Below are positions 59,438 through 64,000 of a stretch of 64,000 nucleotides of DNA, piece after piece. Within the stretch, counting starts at the first letter, position 1. The number at the start of each line of letters is the position of its first letter. Origin of the DNA: Puccinellia tenuiflora. Its lineage: Eukaryota > Streptophyta > Magnoliopsida > Poales > Poaceae. Location: contig QRDG01000349.1 in NCBI GenBank assembly GCA_012064385.1, forward strand, positions 1,351,344 through 1,415,343, written 5' to 3'. A model generated the notes under the pieces. The model had not been told where the DNA came from, made no database searches, and was given only the letters and a program-made list of their open reading frames with translations. The translations under genes were made by a program, and so were the position numbers.

Positions 59438-60337
59438 CCTCCGCATCGGCAGCCAGCGTTGTTGCTTTGGCGGCCGACTTCTCCTTCTCCTTCCTCCCCG
59501 CCCCCGCGAGGGACTGGTGCGTCCAGGACATCCGCGACGGCCGCGTCCTCCTCGACAGGTTCGTCCATAACAGTAGTGCCGTCTTCCCGGAGATGGTGGT
59601 GTGCGATCCCTTGCACCGGCGATACCTCTTGCTTCCCCCAATCGCTTACGACCTCGCCTCTCCGGTGGGCTGCACTGATATCTTCCTTGCTCCTCCTGGC
59701 TGCGGCGTGGAGGCAGCGAGAGTGATCTGGATGGCCCAGTGCAAAACTAAGCCAGTCGCCTTTGCCTTCTCTTCCAACACCGGACAATGGCGAGCTGGTC
59801 CATCTCGGCGTTGGAGCGATTTGTGTGCTGGCTTGCCACCGTTGACAAGTCTCTTCCACTGGCGCCACTATGTGTATGGCTGCTTCTACTGGTCGACATC
59901 TGATTGCGAAGGAAGTAAATTACTAGTGCTCGATACCAAAACAATGGAGTTCTCCATTGCTGAACCGCCACCGGAAGCCAATAGTTGTTTTGAATTCGCC
60001 ATGGTGGAGGCAGGGGAAGGCAGGCTTGGGATGTTTGTGCTAGCATTTCGTGAATGTATCCTCACTTATTTCATTAGGCAAAACGATGGTGGGAGCCAGT
60101 GGCTGAAGGTGAAGACAATCTCACTCGGCTCTTTTGCCCGTTTGATATGTAATATGGACAAGTACTTGCTCCTGCATCATAGGCCAAGCTCACAGCCTGA
60201 GCTAGGCTTTTTCACGCTGGACACTGAAATGTTCCAGCTTGAGAAGGTGTGCGCTTTAGGGTGTACCAGTTATAATAAGCTGCACACCTATAGCAACTTC
60301 CCCCCATCCGTGTTGTCGTCGCCAACAATATCAACTG

Positions 60338-62860
60338 GTAAGCCAGCAAGTTCTCTACTTTTTATCACGCATTACTAGGATTGGTAATTCTTCTTTACAC
60401 AATTTGATATTAGCTACGTTTTCTCTGCTTTTGGCAAGGCTACTCAAGCTCACGGCAATAATTATGATACATTAGTTTATCTGTTCACATTTTAAGGTGA
60501 TAAACAAGTAAAATAAAAGATTTTGAACACTATGAGAAGCACTCTTGAGACCTCTTGGATCATAAGAACACTTGTCATAATAATTATTTTAAGACATGTT
60601 TTTGATATTCAATCCTGAAGAGTAATGGAGAAGGAATACAAGTTAAAATCCAGTTCATTTATGGATTGTTTCACCTTGGAAACATTGATTCTGGTCAAGT
60701 AGAACTTACATTGTCTGCTCATATAGGAAATAAGAGGTTTAGCCATTGCTGCAACTTATGCATGTCCTGTATATCAATATATGATGTTAGCAAAATTGAA
60801 GGGTGAACTTGATTGATTTCTCAACGTACTCTGCAAAATAAATAATTTACGCATTGGGCTTGGCATTCACGTAGCAAAATCTGCTTGGCAGCTTGCGGTC
60901 AGAAACCGTTTGAAATCAGCTTCTCAAGATAAATTGGAAACAGGGCACCCATGTTACCTTTTGACAGTTTGAACTTCTTGCCTTACTCTATGATGTTCAA
61001 GTCCAATGGTCAATGCAAGCAATCATATGGGATGGCAGAGGATGCACTTAGTTTGTTGATTTTTCACTACCGATACCCCTGTTTTTTTTTACTTCGACGA
61101 GTTAAGTTTGAGTTTTTATACTGCCATTCTAGCTAATTTATAAAGTACTGTAACGCGAAGCAACCATTTTTCTATGAATTTATTTTTTGTTGTCTGATAT
61201 GATTTTGTATTGCAAACTACAAATGCTAAACTTGAGTGTTGATGCTCCATGTATTGTTTTAATCCCCTGTATTTTATCTTAGCCTTTGCTTCTTCCTGTG
61301 TTTTTTTTTTTTTTTGCTGGGGAACTGTGTTTTTCTTCTTGTTTATCTCAGCTTTTCTTGCCATCCTGTTCCTCTAAGCAAGGTACCTACATTTTTTATG
61401 GTCTAATTGACGGAAGACATACAGTATAGTTTGTTGATTGTTGCTACTACAACCCTGAGCTCTTTGCCTTTTTTTTAGGATCCATCTCTCGATGTTTACA
61501 TGCCTTAGTCCATGTACCGTATGTGGTTTGTTTTCTAGCCATAATATTTCATCTCAGCTTTTCTTTCCCTACTATTCCTGTACCGAGTGTTGCCGATACT
61601 AAGACCTACCCTTTGTTCCTCTTTGTTGACAAGCTCTTATATATTTACAATTTGAATACGCTAACTTTTGAGATATCGGGCAGGCGTTGAAAACACGGTT
61701 GAGAAGGAGATGGTGGAACAAGGCCGTGCTGCAAGCTCAAGCGCAAAGTCAACATGCTCAGAAAAGTGTTGATGCAAAGGTTGGAGGTCCAGCAGCAGAT
61801 TAGAGATGCCAGTGAGGTTGCCACAACTAATCACTATTGAGTTGTTGGAGGGTTGTTTTCGGCTTTTGTTAGTTACAATATGGTCATCTAGAGTTATTCT
61901 GAAGTGTATCTTGTACCTATTGTTTATCGTGCAAGTCAGCCAATGATTGGGGTGTCCGATGAGGTAGCCGAGAGTTAACGGTTTAGTTTCCACACATTCA
62001 GTAGTAGGTTAACAAAGACTATGTAACGAGATAATGTGGCTGTGATATTTGTGGTATGCTGCCAATCTCTGTACAACTTCAGTAGTAGGTTAATTAAGGC
62101 TAATGCTACAACTTCAGGTGTGTCGGATGGAACTTCTCAGGTATGTTGAATTGAAGGAGGGAGGTCATGAATATCTCTTCAAAATCAACTTTGCAGTATT
62201 TGTCTACTCAGGATGTTTCAAGTATTCATCCCGCTTATTTCTGGGACGCTTAAGAATCCAAGCATATGCTTTAGGCAGAGTGAAGTGAAACCAGCTGGTG
62301 ATGGTCAACGGCTGATCGGACGGCGTTCTGAAGATGTTGACCTGCCAACATCGGCTCCTGAATCGGCGTTTTGAGCAGCTTCATCTCGTCAGCAATGGTG
62401 AGATTGTGCAGCAAGGGCCATTCTTCGCAGGAGGCAGTCCATGGCCATCAGTTTCCTGGACACTTCCATGCATAGCTCACCTGTTAATCAAAAGAACCAC
62501 AATGTCACGCACGAGGCACGAGTTCAAGTGATTAATCAAAAGCAGCAATATTCTGATATCCATAAACAAAAGGTCTTTTGAGATGGATTATTTTATGGAT
62601 CCTTGTTGTCCAGATTGCTGTTGTTTCCAAGAAACCATTGGTACAGAAGAAACGACTCAAGAGGCGTTAATTACTCCAAGATGGAACAATGAGGAGGGAA
62701 TACGCTGAATGAAAAAACCCATTTAGATTTTTTTTCCATTTGATTTTGTGACTTGAGTTCCTGAGAATTCTTATGTGTATACTGATATATATACTTACTT
62801 AAGGAATAAAAAAACGTGATTGACTATAAAATCAAGTTTTTTTATATCGTCTGAACCAGC
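60338..62860. other. Intron and 3' flank of copy D
   Basis: The intron 60338-61683 parallels that of copy B and keeps the empty site of MITE copy 3 (61546-61554). The region after 61773 parallels 26280-28200, with GAGCAGCTTCATCTCGTCAG at 62373. No separate gene is supported. Confidence 0.6.
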
Positions 62861-62957
62861 AGAAGCTGTCCTTTTCAACCTGAGCCGACAGGATTGGACT
62901 CAACCTGATCGTACTCCGGTGCTAGGGTTCCGAACTGTGCTAGGTTCTGGCGGCGGG

Positions 62958-63056
62958 ATGGGCGGCGGACGAGCGCCCCACGGGTTGTGATCCCTCTCCT
63001 GGAAACCATCCCCGACGATATCCTGGCAGAAATACTCCTCCAGCTGCCCGACCCAG
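62958..63056 (+). pseudogene. Truncated F-box fragment (copy F)
   Basis: After the conserved leader CTAGGGTTCCGAACTG and ATGGGCGGCGG the frame gives IPDDILAEILLQLPDPG, an F-box start, and then passes into spacer (GTCTCTTTGTCAGC) instead of the associated domain. The start region also lacks the usual segment between the first ATG and the F-box, so the frame is broken. Confidence 0.65.
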
Positions 63057-64000
63057 GTCTCTTTGTCAGCTTTGGTCATTTCTTAGTCTGGTTCTGTTGT
63101 AAAGATCCCAAGTTTAAAGGCCCACAAATTGAACTCTTTCACCTCAAATAGTATTAGTTTACATGATTTTTTAATGCAACTTCCCACTGAAACCAATTAA
63201 GTCTTAATATAACAAATCCACATATCTTCAATTATTTATACATCAATCTTTCAAAGTGGTATAGAAAAAGATGTCTAAGCTATTTGATCTGCCTCTTCCT
63301 TTTATGCGAACAGTACAGCAGCCATAGTTAGTTTGCCAACTCACTATACATATATCAGGATAACCACGCCTTGCTGGTACTTCCTCCTCCGCAGCAGAAA
63401 GCTGATAGTAAAAAGGCTGAGGATAAATGTACCTCTTATAGAACTAGCAAAGAGATCATTTAGGAAAGTTAGAAAAGGAGTAAGCACATATTTAGAAAGC
63501 CCTGTCCCTGCCCTCATTGCAACAAAAAGTGTGTCCATTACAATCATTATAGTTTTCCTTACTTACACTGTGCTTTAATGGTTGTCGATTTACTTTCTTA
63601 TTTGGACGGTATAGTCATTTATGGCCTTACCAGTTATGGGGTAAGACTAGCTATGAGTGATTGCATCATCCAAAATAGTGCTTGTGTTAACTTGGGAAGA
63701 TCTTAATTCTCAACTGTGTGTTTGTTAAATTTTTCCCTAGGTGTGATGAGAAGCTAGCAAAAACCTAATGTGTTGGCAAGTAGAAAATGTACAACTTTCA
63801 TAAATGGAAGAAGTAAGATATTGTACCTCCTGCTGTCAATGCTGAGTTCCACAGCCTTCAAGGGGGTTTAGAAACTTTCACCTTGCCAAGATTTAGAGGA
63901 CAATTTTGGTTTAAATGATGGAAGATACATGGTTTTTTTGAGGTGAGCTTGATTAATTCTCAAGAGATTATTTCCCCAAAAAATATGGTCAATGGACTTG
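63057..64000. other. Spacer at the window end
   Basis: About 63060-63390 and 63935-64000 match 31077-31340 and 30920-30990, so the F-box duplication unit continues past the window. No coding frame is supported. Confidence 0.5.

Larger units (their letters stand above)
36088..61772 (+). pseudogene. F-box gene (copy E/D) split by a 23-kb MULE
   Basis: The 5' half, 36088-36385, encodes the start and F-box (LPIPDELLAEILLRLPTPAD, CVSFRRVAAHRSFLQRYRK) up to HPSA. The 3' half starts in the duplicated target site at 59438 and continues HPSA-type sequence as SAASVVALAADFSFSF to the donor at 60337|60338. The last exon, 61684-61772, gives VENTVEKEMVEQGRAASSSA and ends six codons later in TGA, a little later than in other copies. 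Counting one copy of the target site, the two halves and last exon total 1278 bases, 425 residues plus stop, with the frame kept throughout. So the gene was intact when the MULE entered. At present the 5' half would read eight residues or fewer into the MULE end before TAG at 36394-36396. Confidence 0.88.

Noticed and set aside
1..64000. tRNA, rRNA or known small RNA genes.
   Set aside because: No cloverleaf with A and B boxes and no conserved rRNA stretch was recognised on either strand by eye; a tRNAscan run would settle it.

Overview
The window is plant nuclear DNA, almost certainly from a large grass genome of the Triticeae (wheat, barley, rye, Aegilops or a relative). Three things point there: a GC-rich intronless gene typical of grasses, a tandem array of grass-type F-box genes, and nested transposons whose ends are of kinds common in Triticeae (LTRs opening TGATACGTCTCC, a CACTA element with TTGCAA subterminal repeats, large MULEs, short 9-bp-TSD MITEs). 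No database was available, so family names rest on recognition of motifs and ends.

Layout. 1-8.4 kb: a decayed Mutator-like (MULE) region. It holds the 3' end of a plant-mobile-domain-like gene (+), a second transposon gene (+), a near-perfect ~370-bp-arm palindrome, and a convergent MuDR-type transposase (-) broken by stops and frameshifts. Short dyads built on ATGGCGCC...GGCGCCAT sit in arrays upstream of both convergent genes and inside the palindrome. 8.4-15.5 kb: gene-poor DNA with two related MITEs, a possible LINE tail, a possible Harbinger/hAT-like element and a possible Helitron end. 15.65-16.87 kb: the one clearly intact conserved host gene, a seven-bladed WD40 protein of the RUP1/RUP2 (repressor of UV-B photomorphogenesis) type, with an upstream ORF whose stop overlaps the main start codon.

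17.5-64 kb: a tandem F-box cluster. One copy is intact (28283-30555, two exons). The others are an internally deleted copy (20300), a pseudogene cut at its 5' end by a retrotransposon (24577-26278), an orphan last exon (32515), a C-terminal fragment (32975), a truncated F-box (62958), and one gene cut into two halves at 36385 and 59438 by a 23-kb MULE. That MULE has ~110-bp terminal inverted repeats and a 9-10-bp target-site duplication; removing it restores the F-box reading frame.

The 23-kb MULE encodes a large MuDR-type transposase with SWIM finger (-), a GRF-type zinc-finger protein with a C-terminal coiled coil and membrane segment (+), and a small frameshifted gene (-). It also holds a ~2.5-kb array of a 328-bp repeat. 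The intron of the GRF gene is itself split by a 12.9-kb LTR retrotransposon without pol (5-bp duplication TGGCC), and the left LTR of that element is split by a 6.2-kb CACTA element. The order of events is therefore F-box duplication, then MULE, then LTR element, then CACTA. The most interesting biology is the MULE that carries a GRF-finger membrane protein, and the palindrome plus GGCGCC-dyad system in the first MULE region.
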